NCBI GenBank assembly: GCA_021779795.1 | Contig: JAJXZZ010000084.1 | Location: 1 to 10,078 of the forward strand | DNA length: 10,078 bases | Reading direction: 5' to 3' | Source: Acidobacteriota bacterium | Lineage (GTDB): Bacteria > Acidobacteriota > Vicinamibacteria > Vicinamibacterales > Fen-181 | Shown here: one piece after another, positions 1-5,131 of the stretch | Layout of the letters: the number at the start of each line of letters is the position of its first letter | Position numbering within the stretch: the first letter of the stretch is position 1 | Made by a program: the position numbers and the translations under genes | The notes under the pieces: model-generated | Seen by the model: only the letters and a program-made list of their open reading frames with translations | What the model was told of the DNA's origin: nothing | Databases searched by the model: none

Positions 1-118
1 CGGGAGCCTGGCCGTCCGCCGCGCCCCGGACGAAGCCCGCGCCCGGCACAGCCGCCAGCGCCCACAGCACGAGTGCCGCCAGGCCCGGAACGACGAGCGC
101 CGGCCGCGCGCGCCTCAC
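1..118 (-). CDS. Partial secreted or membrane protein, N-terminus only
   Basis: Only the first 39 codons are inside the window; the gene continues past the left edge. The start is a GTG (118-116) whose last two bases overlap the TGA of the upstream cyclic-nucleotide-binding-fold gene, a GTGA overlap typical of translational coupling. A GGGGAGG ribosome-binding site lies four bases before it. The translation begins MRRARPALVVPG, then a hydrophobic run (LAALVLWALAAVPGAG), then a polar stretch ending GAADGQAP. This is the layout of a Sec signal peptide or N-terminal membrane anchor: three arginines near the start, a hydrophobic core, and small residues suited to cleavage. The function cannot be read from this fragment. 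The overlap implies co-transcription with the gene at 115-600, so the two products may work together. Confidence 0.65.
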   Translation of the reverse strand, partial: MRRARPALVVPGLAALVLWALAAVPGAGFVRGAADGQAP

Positions 119-600
119 TTCGCCTCCCCCGCTCCCCGCGAGAACTGCAGCACCCGCTTCATCTCGCGCAGCCACATCGCCTGGAACACCTGCAGGCGCT
201 GGCCCACGGTCGCCGAGACGTTGCCGAGCACCGCGTAGCCGACCGCCGGGCGGGCGGCAAAGTGGTCGAGCAGCGCCGCGCGCCCGAACACGAACACCTC
301 GGTGTCGATCTGCGTCGTGGCCTTCAGCGTGAACCGGTGCGGCGGGATCAGCGCCGACCAGCCGAGCGTCTGGCCGCTCACCCGCTCCTCGACGAGGATG
401 TCCTCGTCGTGGCCGAACACCTGCATCGGCAGGGTGAGGTTCACGCGGCCGCGGTCGATGACGTACAGGTGGTCGGCCGGGGCGCCCAGTTCGAACAGCA
501 CCGTGCCGCTGGGGAGCGCCCTCCGGCTCCCGAGCGCGAGCACGGCGCGGGCGTCGTCGGGCGCGACCGACTTCAGCAGGTCGAGGTGGGTGTCGGACAT
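115..600 (-). CDS. Stand-alone cyclic-nucleotide-binding-fold (Crp/Fnr N-terminal type) protein
   Basis: A 161-residue protein that is essentially one cNMP-binding beta-roll. Residues 22-110 carry the family pattern: LPSGTVLFELGAPADHLYVI, then a turn and RGRVNLTL, then the cassette region around residues 75-95, and EVFVFGRAALLDHF leading into the C helix. Residues 125-155 form a long amphipathic helix like the Crp dimerisation helix. No helix-turn-helix follows, so this is not a complete Crp/Fnr regulator; it may bind a partner or act as a small sensor. In the cassette, the position usually holding Glu after Gly is Trp81 (TLGWSAL), while an Arg (Arg89) is kept, so cAMP binding is doubtful. 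The ATG at 600 follows AGGGAG with a six-base spacer. The stop overlaps the next gene's GTG. The fold call is good; the ligand is unknown. Confidence 0.85.
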   Translation of the reverse strand: MSDTHLDLLKSVAPDDARAVLALGSRRALPSGTVLFELGAPADHLYVIDRGRVNLTLPMQVFGHDEDILVEERVSGQTLGWSALIPPHRFTLKATTQIDTEVFVFGRAALLDHFAARPAVGYAVLGNVSATVGQRLQVFQAMWLREMKRVLQFSRGAGEAK

Positions 601-620
601 CGTGTACTCCCTGCGAGAGT

Positions 621-706
621 GGGCTGAGGGCTATGGGCTGAGGACCGAGGCCCGCAGCGCGACCCGCGTGGCCCGGCCTTCAGCCCTCGGCCTTCAGCCC
701 TCAGCC
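621..706. repeat. Inverted pair of 7-base-period repeat arrays (GGGCTGA type)
   Basis: The gap between the 103-aa gene and the cNMP-fold gene holds two short arrays in opposite orientation. The left array (621-648) reads GGGCTGA, GGGCTAT, GGGCTGA, GGACCGA. The right array (672-706) reads CCCGGCC, TTCAGCC, CTCGGCC, TTCAGCC, CTCAGCC, which on the other strand is GGCTGAG, GGCTGAA and so on. The best-matching arms are GGCTGAGGGCT (622-632) and AGCCCTCAGCC (696-706), so a transcript could fold into a long imperfect hairpin with a short spacer near 656-671. It lies between the stop of one minus-strand gene and the start of the next, and could attenuate or process the message. The role is inferred; the periodicity is read directly. 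Confidence 0.75.
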
Positions 707-716
707 AGGACGCGTT

Positions 717-1028
717 TCAGTGAACCAGCGGCGATTCGGTCCGGCAGTTCAGGGCCTCGGACGTGGGCAGGTGGATGAACGACTCGGCCGCCGCCTGCTC
801 GAGGCGCACGTGCTGCTCGATCTGGAGCAGAAGCACCTCGAGCGGCACGTTCGGCTGCTGGTGGAACGCGCGGTGCGGGTCGGCGAAGAACCGCTCGGGC
901 ACCGCCTCGACGCGAGGCTGGACCCTGACCTCCGGCTTCGCTTCGTTGCGCGTCGCCGCGCCGAACGCCGCCGCCGTCACCGCGAGACCGAACATCGCCA
1001 GCGCAAGACCCATCAGCAACATGATCAT
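717..1028 (-). CDS. Small single-pass membrane-anchored protein, unknown function
   Basis: I do not recognise this 103-residue protein. It opens with a hydrophobic segment, MIMLLMGLALAMFGLAVTAA (residues 1-20, continuing AFGAA), which is a signal anchor or one transmembrane helix. A charged linker (residues 27-48) follows, then a predicted amphipathic helix, VPLEVLLLQIEQHVRLEQAA (residues 61-80). The C-terminal tail ends SPLVH and has one Cys (95). The helix suggests an oligomerising or coiled-coil tail in the cytoplasm or periplasm. The start at 1028 is chosen because AAGGAG lies six bases upstream. An in-frame ATG at 1106 would add an Arg-rich, non-conserved-looking extension and lacks support. 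It lies 116 bases before the cNMP-fold gene on the same strand, so the two may share a transcript through the repeat in between. Confidence 0.7.
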   Translation of the reverse strand: MIMLLMGLALAMFGLAVTAAAFGAATRNEAKPEVRVQPRVEAVPERFFADPHRAFHQQPNVPLEVLLLQIEQHVRLEQAAAESFIHLPTSEALNCRTESPLVH

Positions 1029-1133
1029 CGGAGGCTCCTTCCGTTGGCGGTCCAGAGAGCATGTCCGATGCCAGCGACGGATGCGTGGTTTGCGGCCCGA
1101 TTCCACCCATTCGAGCGACGATCCCGGCAGGGG

Positions 1134-1198
1134 CTGACAGGATGGCAGGCAGGAAACTGACAGGATGGCAGGAGAAGAGGGCTCAAGGCTCAGGGCCT
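1134..1198. repeat. 16-bp direct repeat followed by heptad-period tract
   Basis: The 16-mer CTGACAGGATGGCAGG occurs at 1134-1149 and exactly again at 1157-1172, an offset of 23 bases. It is followed by three seven-base units, AGGGCTC, AAGGCTC and AGGGCCT (1178-1198). These echo the GGGCTGA units at 621-706. The tract lies between the PLD-like gene and the small membrane-protein gene (both minus strand), where no coding signal is seen. There is no evidence of transposase ends. Confidence 0.75.
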
Positions 1199-1208
1199 GC
1201 CCGCCGTA

Positions 1209-1230
1209 GCCCGCCTTGGCGAAGGCGGGC
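1209..1230 (-). terminator. Hairpin downstream of the PLD-like gene
   Basis: GCCCGCCTT (1209-1217) and AAGGCGGGC (1222-1230) form a perfect nine-base-pair stem with a four-base GGCG loop. It starts 25 bases beyond the stop of the PLD-like gene in its direction of transcription. No T-run follows, so if it terminates it is not a canonical intrinsic terminator. The flanks CCCGCCGTA (1200-1208) and GAAGCGG suggest that it is one copy of a dispersed palindromic element rather than a dedicated terminator. Confidence 0.45.
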
Positions 1231-1254
1231 GAAGCGGATCTCGATGGGCTTCGG

Positions 1255-2457
1255 CTAGCTGCGCTTGACCGGCTTGTACTCCTTCAGCGGGTCCACCGGC
1301 CGCACGTACGGGCCGTTCCACGTCCTGGCGAAGATGTCGTCGAGCACGGCGGCGGCGGGCGCGCCCTCCACGAAGACGGCGGCGCTGCGCGTGGCCAGGA
1401 AGTAGCTGGGCCCCCAGTTGGAGGTGCTGACGTAGGCGATCTTCCCGTCCACGGTCATGTACTTGCAGTGCTCCACGCGGGCGTAGGGGATGAAGCCGGT
1501 GCTCGCCTCGGGCAGCGAGGAGATCTTGACGGAGATGTTCGGGGTCTTCGCGAGCGCCTTGATGTCGGCGTCGGCCCGGCCGCCCATGGCCCAGTCGGCG
1601 AAGACCAGGTCCACCTTCACGCCCCGCGCCGCGGCGGCGCGAAGGGCCGAGTCGAGCGCGGTCCAGCGCGGCGAGCCGTACTCCGCGAGGGCGTAGGTCA
1701 TCACCTGGCCGCGGATCGTGCGCTTCGCGGCGTTGACCACCTTCAGCAGGTCGTCGATCTCCACGTCATCGCCCGTGGGGATGTAGCCCTTCGGGCCGAA
1801 GGCCAGGTAATACGAGACGCTGGCGCCATTCAGCCGCGCCGTCCCGGGCTTCGCGGCGGTCAGCGCAGCCTGGCCCGGGCCGGCGAACGCCGTCTTCGGG
1901 TCGGCGCCGCCGGCGATCGCCCAGTCGCCCGCGAACACGCGCTCGAACTGGGCCGCGGCCTCCCGGCTCGTGATGCGCAGGCCCACTTCGTGGATCTGCA
2001 CGAGCGAGCGCCAGTCGAAGTTCTGGCTGCCCACGAACACCTGGGCGTCGTCCACGACGAAGAACTTGGCGTGCTGGATGCCACCGCCGGCCTTCTTGAA
2101 GTCGATCACGCGCGCATCGACGCCGGCTTCTTTCAGCGCGGGCAGGATCTTGCCGGTCTCGGACATCATCCCGGCGTCCACGATGAGGCGCACCTTCACC
2201 CCGCGCCGGGCGGCGGCCTTCACGGCGTCGAGCACCGGCGTCAGCGCCTGGCCGGGCTGCTCGGCCACGTAGAACTCCTCGAGGTCGAGCGTCTTCCTGG
2301 CCGAGCCGATCATCTCGGTCCAGACCGCCTGCGGGCGCGCCGTCAGCGGGGATCCGTAGACCGTGCCCGCGGGGACGCTCTCCACGAACTGCAGCTCGGC
2401 GGCCCTGGCCGGCAGGACCGCCAGCGCGAGCAGCACGGACAGGATCAGCTTCTTCAT
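1255..2457 (-). CDS. Secreted phospholipase-D-superfamily protein, PLD3/PLD4-like, two HKD motifs
   Basis: A 400-residue exported enzyme with a signal peptide (MKKLILSVLLALAVLPARAA, cleavage near residue 19-20) and two complete PLD catalytic repeats. Repeat 1 has HAKFFVVD (His129, Lys131, Asp136) followed by GSQNFDWRSL (143-152). Repeat 2 has HCKYMTVD (His330, Lys332, Asp337) followed by STSNWGPSYF (344-353). Both histidines needed for the covalent phospho-enzyme mechanism are present, so activity on phosphodiesters is expected in the periplasm or outside the cell. The contexts NFDWRSL, SNWxxxYF and the late FARTWNGPY closely match what I recall of animal PLD3/PLD4 and poxvirus relatives, which act as 5'-3' exonucleases and lipid-modifying enzymes, rather than cardiolipin synthases. 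ATG 2457 is preceded by GGAGGGG. The substrate (DNA, RNA or lipid) is inferred only. The protein is somewhat shorter than animal PLD3, with no insertions or breaks. Confidence 0.92.
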   Translation of the reverse strand: MKKLILSVLLALAVLPARAAELQFVESVPAGTVYGSPLTARPQAVWTEMIGSARKTLDLEEFYVAEQPGQALTPVLDAVKAAARRGVKVRLIVDAGMMSETGKILPALKEAGVDARVIDFKKAGGGIQHAKFFVVDDAQVFVGSQNFDWRSLVQIHEVGLRITSREAAAQFERVFAGDWAIAGGADPKTAFAGPGQAALTAAKPGTARLNGASVSYYLAFGPKGYIPTGDDVEIDDLLKVVNAAKRTIRGQVMTYALAEYGSPRWTALDSALRAAAARGVKVDLVFADWAMGGRADADIKALAKTPNISVKISSLPEASTGFIPYARVEHCKYMTVDGKIAYVSTSNWGPSYFLATRSAAVFVEGAPAAAVLDDIFARTWNGPYVRPVDPLKEYKPVKRS

Positions 2458-2629
2458 TTCCCCTCCGTCATGCGGGCGGATCGAGCCGCCGGCATGCGCG
2501 GTCGGCCCGCGTGAGATTCAACGGGAGCCACTCCCCGGGGCGGCATGGGAGAGACGGTATTATGGCGCTTCTTCGCCCGCTCGGGGGAGGGTTCCCGTCG
2601 AGGCGGCCGGCTGGACGCGGCCGGGGCCG
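2458..2629 (-). other. Intergenic region with weak promoter and hairpin candidates
   Basis: No gene is seen between the unknown secreted gene and the PLD-like gene, both on the minus strand. Just past the upstream gene's stop, CGGCCG (2604-2609 and 2618-2623) can pair around an eight-base loop, a weak terminator-like stem without a T-run. An AT-rich island at 2558-2564 reads CATAAT on the minus strand, a five-of-six match to a -10 box about 100 bases before the PLD-like start, but no -35 box is visible. The PLD-like gene therefore may have its own promoter; support is weak. Confidence 0.3.
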
Positions 2630-3709
2630 TCAGGGATGGATGAGCTCTCCCATCTTCTCGACCGGCAGGGCATTCCGGAAGAGTCCGACGTAGTCGGCGA
2701 TCTGGCGGTTGCGCCCCTTGAATTCTTCCAGGTCGGCTGCGGACGTGATCCGGTAGTCCGCTGACACGAACTGCACGGACGTCCTCGGCCAGCTCCTGTC
2801 CCAGCACTCCGGGTTGTACTTCACCACCAGCGCCCCGATCCCCATGCTGTTGACGAGGAGCGAGCCTCTCTGATGAGGGTCGTAGTACGCGGGTCGATCC
2901 ATGTCCTCGGGCTCGAGGTTCTTGTACTCGGCCAGGAGCGCGTCGTACATCGAGAGCTGTGAAGCCGCGTAGAGCTTCTTCGTTGCCTCGTCCGGCAGCC
3001 CTTCGATGAACTTGCGCATCTTGTACGCATCGCTGGCGCTCCTGACTTTCCAGTAGTCCAAGAGCGCCTTCGTCGCTTCTCCGACGGTCACCTGCGTCCA
3101 CGGCAACGGCCGCTTGGGATTGGACGCCACGACGGTCCCGTTCGCGTACAGCGTCACGCCGGGCGCCAGCGTCTTTTCGATCGGCGGGATGGTGAAGTAT
3201 TGCCGAAGGCGCGCGGACGCTTGTGCCAGCGGCTCCTTCAGGCTCGGGTCGTCGCCTTCCTCGAATTCCTTGTCTTCTCCAAGCCGCGCGCCAGAGATGC
3301 CGGCGAAGGGCTGATTGAAGGTGATTTCCGTGTCGTGCGCCAGCCAATCGGTCGCGGTCTTGGCGACCCCCTTCTCCAGGTAGAAATAGTGGAACGAGAA
3401 GCCGACGCTGAACGGTTCCCCATACTCCGTGACGTCGTCTGCGTGAACGAGATTGGCGAACATGTTCACGCTGGCATCGAACCCCCTGGGCGACTGAAGC
3501 AGCGGATGGTTGCGGTGGAACCAGTCGGTCACCGCCGTCGCCGTCTCGAGCAGGGCGGCGTAGTCGAGCCCCGGGCGTTTGGTCAGATTGTTCTCGAGGA
3601 TGAACCTCCCGGGCCTGCCCGCAAGCTCTTCGAGCGACTGGGCCCTGACTCCGGCCCACAGGGAGCAGAGGCCAACGGCGACAGCCAGGAAGGAAAGAGA
3701 TCGGCGCAT
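2630..3709 (-). CDS. Secreted protein of unknown function, lower GC than neighbours
   Basis: I do not recognise this protein of 359 residues (360 if the GTG at 3712 directly before the ATG is used; GGGGAGG upstream fits either). A clear signal peptide (RRSLSFLAVAVGLCSLWAG, then VRAQ) predicts cleavage after VRA, so the mature protein is periplasmic or released. The rest is soluble and acidic-mixed. It has several aromatic stretches (FSVGFSFHYFYLEKG), a TVxLYANGTVVA-like beta segment, and a helical C-terminal third with YYDPHQRGSLLVNSMGIGAL and the sequence YNPECWDRSWPR holding one of its few cysteines. No catalytic motif stands out. The GC content is low for this window: hand counts of two 60-base lines give about 53% and 62%, against about 75% in the kinase gene. 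That hints at later acquisition. It is the first gene of a minus-strand run with the PLD-like gene 172 bases downstream, but shared function is not shown. Confidence 0.85.
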   Translation of the reverse strand: MRRSLSFLAVAVGLCSLWAGVRAQSLEELAGRPGRFILENNLTKRPGLDYAALLETATAVTDWFHRNHPLLQSPRGFDASVNMFANLVHADDVTEYGEPFSVGFSFHYFYLEKGVAKTATDWLAHDTEITFNQPFAGISGARLGEDKEFEEGDDPSLKEPLAQASARLRQYFTIPPIEKTLAPGVTLYANGTVVASNPKRPLPWTQVTVGEATKALLDYWKVRSASDAYKMRKFIEGLPDEATKKLYAASQLSMYDALLAEYKNLEPEDMDRPAYYDPHQRGSLLVNSMGIGALVVKYNPECWDRSWPRTSVQFVSADYRITSAADLEEFKGRNRQIADYVGLFRNALPVEKMGELIHP

Positions 3710-3740
3710 CACGGCGTTCCTCCCCTGATGTTCACGGGAT

Positions 3741-3779
3741 CGGGGCGTGCGGGTCGAATGTCCCTTCGACGGCGCCCCG
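3741..3779. promoter_or_regulatory. Bulged inverted repeat upstream of the unknown secreted gene
   Basis: CGGGGCG (3741-3747) pairs with CGCCCCG (3773-3779), and inside this GTCGAA (3753-3758) pairs with TTCGAC (3765-3770) around a six-base loop. The two stems are separated by an asymmetric internal loop. It begins about 30 bases upstream of the minus-strand start at 3709, so it would sit in that gene's 5' leader or promoter. It could be an RNA hairpin or an operator; nothing identifies the ligand. Confidence 0.4.
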
Positions 3780-3912
3780 GCCGCGAAGCATCATACGCCA
3801 CCCCGCCGCGGGCCGCATCCCGCGCCGGCCCACAGGGCAATATGCTAGACTCCCGCCGATCTCCTCACAATCGGACACGCGGCCACGAGGGCGTCGCCAC
3901 GCGGGAGGGATT
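3780..3912. other. Non-coding stretch between divergent genes
   Basis: From the unknown secreted gene's start (3709) to the GlsB-like start (4055) there is no intact gene. Apart from the hairpin at 3741-3779 and the broken small gene at 3913-4058, I see only one possible -10 box. This is TATGCT (3841-3846, plus strand, four of six), in a locally AT-richer CAATATGCTAGACT context. No convincing -35 box sits 16-18 bases upstream. It is placed where a promoter for the plus-strand small gene and the GlsB-like gene would be expected. Confidence 0.3.
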
Positions 3913-4058
3913 ATGGGCCTCGCCGATCTGCTCTTGGGCGCGCACGGCCGGATCGCCACCCGTGTGCTGGTGCGGGAATCCGGGATTTCACCGGCGCGGG
4001 CGGCCTGCTCGGGAGGATCGGCACACTGATGGAGGAGAGAAGAGAGGAGAAGCGATGA
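3913..4058 (+). pseudogene. Candidate small gene with one-base frameshift, coupled to GlsB-like gene
   Basis: An ATG at 3913 follows GGGAGGG with a short spacer. It opens a frame reading MGLADLLLGAHGRIATRVLV then RES, in which 20 of the first 23 codons end in G or C. That frame then degrades and stops at 4029. From about 3985 the frame one base back reads DFTGAGGLLGRIGTLMEERR then EEKR, again with mostly G/C-ending codons, and stops at TGA 4056-4058, giving an ATGA overlap with the GlsB-like start. Restoring one G in the GGG run near 3984-3986 would join the two into one protein of about 48 residues ending exactly at the downstream start codon. It could be a real broken gene, an assembly error, or chance. 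The reconstructed protein is not one I recognise. A programmed shift is unlikely, because no classical slippery heptamer is present. Confidence 0.35.
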
Positions 4059-4297
4059 TACACCTGCTCGGACAGGCGCTGTTCGGTCTCGTCGTCGGCA
4101 TCATCGCGAAGCTGCTGGTGCCCGGTCGGGACCCCGGCGGCCTCATCGTCACCATGCTGATCGGCGTCGTCGGATCCATGATCGGCACCTTCGTCGGGCG
4201 CGCGGTCAAGAAGGACCCGGACTACTCGGCGCACTGGCTGATGTCGATCCTCGGCGCGGTGGTGCTGCTGGTGGTGTACAAGATGATCGTGCGCTGA
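4055..4297 (+). CDS. GlsB/YeaQ/YmgE-type small membrane protein
   Basis: An 80-residue protein with three hydrophobic segments (about 2-22, 28-50 and 62-79) and the family signature. This is a glycine-spaced first helix (FGLVVGIIAKLLVPGRDPGG, residues 10-29), then TMLIGVVGSMIGTFVG (33-48) and a final helix ending YKMIVR. This matches the transglycosylase-associated family (GlsB/YeaQ/YmgE) in length and motif. These are inner-membrane proteins often linked to envelope or general stress, with no established biochemical activity despite the name. The start is ATG 4055, after AGGAG with a short spacer. It overlaps by four bases (ATGA) the last codon and stop of the candidate broken small gene upstream. 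It ends 20 bases before a strong hairpin that probably ends its transcript. Confidence 0.92.
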   Translation: MIHLLGQALFGLVVGIIAKLLVPGRDPGGLIVTMLIGVVGSMIGTFVGRAVKKDPDYSAHWLMSILGAVVLLVVYKMIVR

Positions 4298-4317
4298 CGC
4301 CCGATCTCGAAGCTGCG

Positions 4318-4356
4318 TGCTGCTGGCGCCGGGCCTCGACACCCGGCCCAGCAGCA
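4318..4356. terminator. Strong bulged hairpin between convergent genes
   Basis: TGCTGCTGG (4318-4326) pairs with CCAGCAGCA (4348-4356). After a single bulged C (4327), GCCGGG (4328-4333) pairs with CCCGGC (4342-4347) around an eight-base loop. The stem has fifteen pairs in all and can extend slightly outward. It lies between the stops of the GlsB-like gene (plus) and the beta-barrel gene (minus) and is suited to act in both directions. No T-run is present on either side, so termination or 3'-end protection is an inference. Confidence 0.6.
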
Positions 4357-4421
4357 TGCGCTCCAGGCGCCTCCAGCCGGGCGGCTCGTTTCGACGCCTC
4401 CCGCCTCGAAGACCGCGACGG

Positions 4422-4943
4422 CTACCGGCGGATCCTCTTCGACACCCCGAGAATGAACCGGATCTCGTTGGCGCCAAACCCCGACACCTGGTACCTGAGG
4501 TACTGGGCCTCGACGCGGAAGTTGACCGCCTGCACGGCCTTGAGGTCCGCGCCCGCGCCGAACCCGAACACCACGCCGGTGCCGGTCGCGCCTTCGACGC
4601 CAACGTGGCCGATGCCGAACAGCCCCTCGGCGAAGGGCGAGATGTTGTCGCTCTGCGCGGAGGGGATCATGTACCGGGCGCCGAAGGCCAGGTCGAAGAG
4701 GTCCACGCTGTACTTGTGGTTGTACCCGAGGTCCGCGAACAAGTGGACGTTGGACGTCATCGGGATCGACGCGTTCGCGTCGAGGCCGAACGGCACGAAC
4801 ACGTTGTCACCCGCCCCCCACACGCCGGCCGGCGCCCAGCCGAGCGCGACGACCGCGCCGTTGTCCTGCGCGGATGCCGGGGCCGCCGGCAGCCACGCCA
4901 GCACGGCGACGGCGAGCACGAGAGTGCAGGAAAACTTCCGCAT
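4422..4943 (-). CDS. Outer-membrane beta-barrel protein
   Basis: A 173-residue protein with a signal peptide (RKFSCTLVLAVAVLAWLPAA, then PASAQ; cleavage after ASA near residue 25). It is followed by alternating hydrophobic/polar strands separated by short turns, as in small OmpA/Opa-like eight-stranded barrels. Examples are VFVPFGLDANASI, VHLFADLGYNHKY, VDLFDLAFGARYMI, GVVFGFGAGADLKA, NFRVEAQYLRYQV and EIRFILGVSKRIRR. The size suits a minimal eight-strand barrel. The C-terminus ends in RIRR rather than the usual aromatic residue, although the last strand is otherwise typical. The start at 4943 is chosen because GGAGG lies seven bases upstream; an in-frame ATG at 4961 has no such site. It is divergent from the histidine kinase gene, so the two promoters share 188 bases. 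The exact function (adhesion, porin-like, structural) is not readable. Confidence 0.8.
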   Translation of the reverse strand: MRKFSCTLVLAVAVLAWLPAAPASAQDNGAVVALGWAPAGVWGAGDNVFVPFGLDANASIPMTSNVHLFADLGYNHKYSVDLFDLAFGARYMIPSAQSDNISPFAEGLFGIGHVGVEGATGTGVVFGFGAGADLKAVQAVNFRVEAQYLRYQVSGFGANEIRFILGVSKRIRR

Positions 4944-5057
4944 GATCAGACCTCCAGGCATGTGAGTTGGCGACCGACGACGTCGGCCACGGAATGACAG
5001 GACCTATCCGTCGAGCTTAGCGTATGGCCACCGGGGATTCAAGCGAGCGCCCACGGC

Positions 5058-5100
5058 TCAGCCGGCTGATTTGACGCGGGGCTCGAGGTTCTGTCACGAT
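5058..5100 (+). promoter_or_regulatory. Candidate promoter and 12-bp palindrome before the histidine kinase
   Basis: TCAGCCGGCTGA (5058-5069) is a perfect 12-base palindrome. Two bases downstream starts TTGACG (5071-5076), a five-of-six -35 match. With an 18-base spacer comes CACGAT (5095-5100), a weak -10 match. The kinase ATG is at 5132, with no clear ribosome-binding site before it. The palindrome is placed like an operator, but the -10 box is poor, so the promoter is tentative. Confidence 0.35.
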
Positions 5101-5131
5101 TCCGGCGGGATTCCCGAACATCTCGCGACCG

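Noticed and set aside
1029..1106. N-terminal extension of the 103-aa protein from ATG 1106
   Set aside because: Arg-rich and lacking a ribosome-binding site; AAGGAG sits six bases before ATG 1028, directly ahead of a hydrophobic segment.
1216..2514. Long plus-strand open frame of 432 codons opposite the PLD-like gene
   Set aside because: His/Arg/Gly-rich antisense shadow; the minus-strand frame has a signal peptide, both HKD motifs and a good ribosome-binding site.
3200..4297. 365-codon frame running into the GlsB-like protein
   Set aside because: The part before 4055 is antisense to the secreted unknown gene and then Trp/Cys-rich non-protein-like. AGGAG before ATG 4055 and the 80-residue family length fix the real start.
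4974..4986. CCGAC-GAC-GTCGG inverted repeat in the leader of the beta-barrel gene
   Set aside because: Five-base arms are common by chance at this GC content; too weak to list as an operator.
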